6,860 bases of DNA, taken from Desulfobacterales bacterium CG23_combo_of_CG06-09_8_20_14_all_52_9 (GTDB taxonomy: Bacteria > Desulfobacterota > Desulfobacteria > Desulfobacterales > UBA2156). Below are positions 6,751 through 6,860 of this stretch, one piece after another (within the stretch, counting starts at the first letter, position 1; each line of letters starts with the position of its first letter). A model generated the notes under the pieces. That model saw only the letters and a program-made list of their open reading frames with translations, was not told the DNA's origin and did not search any database. The stretch covers positions 1-6,860 of the forward strand of contig PCSF01000208.1 in NCBI GenBank assembly GCA_002771315.1, in the 5' to 3' direction. The position numbers and the translations under genes are program-made.

Positions 6751-6860
6751 TTTGATGGCTTCGTAAAAAGTTCATCTGCTGCGTTGCGCTGCATCCCCTG
6801 CCCGGTTGAATGCCGCTTTGCGGCCCTGCTTCGCAGGATTCAACCGGGTAAATCATTGCG
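6751..6860. repeat. Left part of a MITE/REP-like interspersed repeat (cut by the window end)
   Basis: From TTTGATGGCTTCGTAAAAAG (6751-6770) the sequence changes from AT-rich spacer to a structured GC-rich stretch with no credible gene. This opening resembles, from memory, the ends of short inverted-repeat elements scattered in Desulfobacterales genomes; I cannot verify that here. It continues through a GC-rich stretch (6778-6800) to the perfect palindromic structure at 6801-6848. If it is such an element, a matching inverted end (AACTTTTTACGAAGCC-like) should lie a little beyond 6860. No transposase gene is seen. Confidence 0.5.
6801..6848. repeat. 48-nt perfect three-way-junction palindrome
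   Basis: Outer arms CCCGGTTGAAT (6801-6811) and ATTCAACCGGG (6838-6848) are exact reverse complements (11 bp). Between them lie two adjacent hairpins: GCCGC-TTT-GCGGC (6812-6824) and CCTGC-TTC-GCAGG (6825-6837), each with a 5-bp stem and 3-base loop. All bases pair apart from the two loops, with no unpaired junction base. It can form in RNA from either strand or in single-stranded or cruciform DNA. There is no following T-run, so it is not a classic terminator. Confidence 0.85.

Noticed and set aside
6703..6860. Open frame from ATG 6703 to the window end
   Set aside because: It has no Shine-Dalgarno, runs through the structured repeat, and the residues show no family pattern.

Overview
This window is a bacterial glycogen (alpha-1,4/alpha-1,6-glucan) metabolism locus with all genes on the + strand. 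It is of moderate GC content, roughly half by eye. The protein styles suggest an anaerobic deltaproteobacterium (Desulfobacterota, Desulfobacterales-like). That assignment rests on the style of the synthase N-terminus, the eukaryote-like branching enzyme, and a downstream repeat end that I remember from such genomes; it is inference, not a database result.

Layout: positions 1-477 are the 3' end of a glycogen debranching enzyme (amylo-alpha-1,6-glucosidase) whose start lies before the window. A 98-bp gap (478-575) holds a good sigma70-type promoter with an extended -10 and a strong Shine-Dalgarno sequence. A hairpin lies between that Shine-Dalgarno and the possible starts of the next gene. Then come glgP (alpha-glucan phosphorylase, 576-3116), glgA (glycogen synthase, 3142-4656) and glgB (branching enzyme, 4657-6657). 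The gaps are 25 bp and 0 bp, so these three almost certainly form one transcript.

Together the genes cover building and mobilising of the polymer. GlgA extends alpha-1,4 chains from a nucleotide sugar (ADP-glucose expected) and GlgB adds alpha-1,6 branches. GlgP phosphorolyses chain ends to glucose-1-phosphate, and the debranching enzyme clears the branch stubs that stop GlgP. No glgC (ADP-glucose pyrophosphorylase) is visible here.

The last ~200 bp carry no gene. From about 6751 to the window end lies what looks like the left part of a MITE/REP-like repeat. Inside it, 6801-6848 is a 48-nt sequence that folds perfectly into a three-way junction: an 11-bp outer stem with two 5-bp hairpins and no unpaired junction base. 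This is the most unusual structure in the window. Other points worth a look are the hairpin-controlled start region of glgP, the eukaryotic-type (GH13_8-like) branching enzyme, a 12-residue insertion in GlgA just before its KxGGL motif, and a sharply AT-rich pocket inside the 3' end of glgB.
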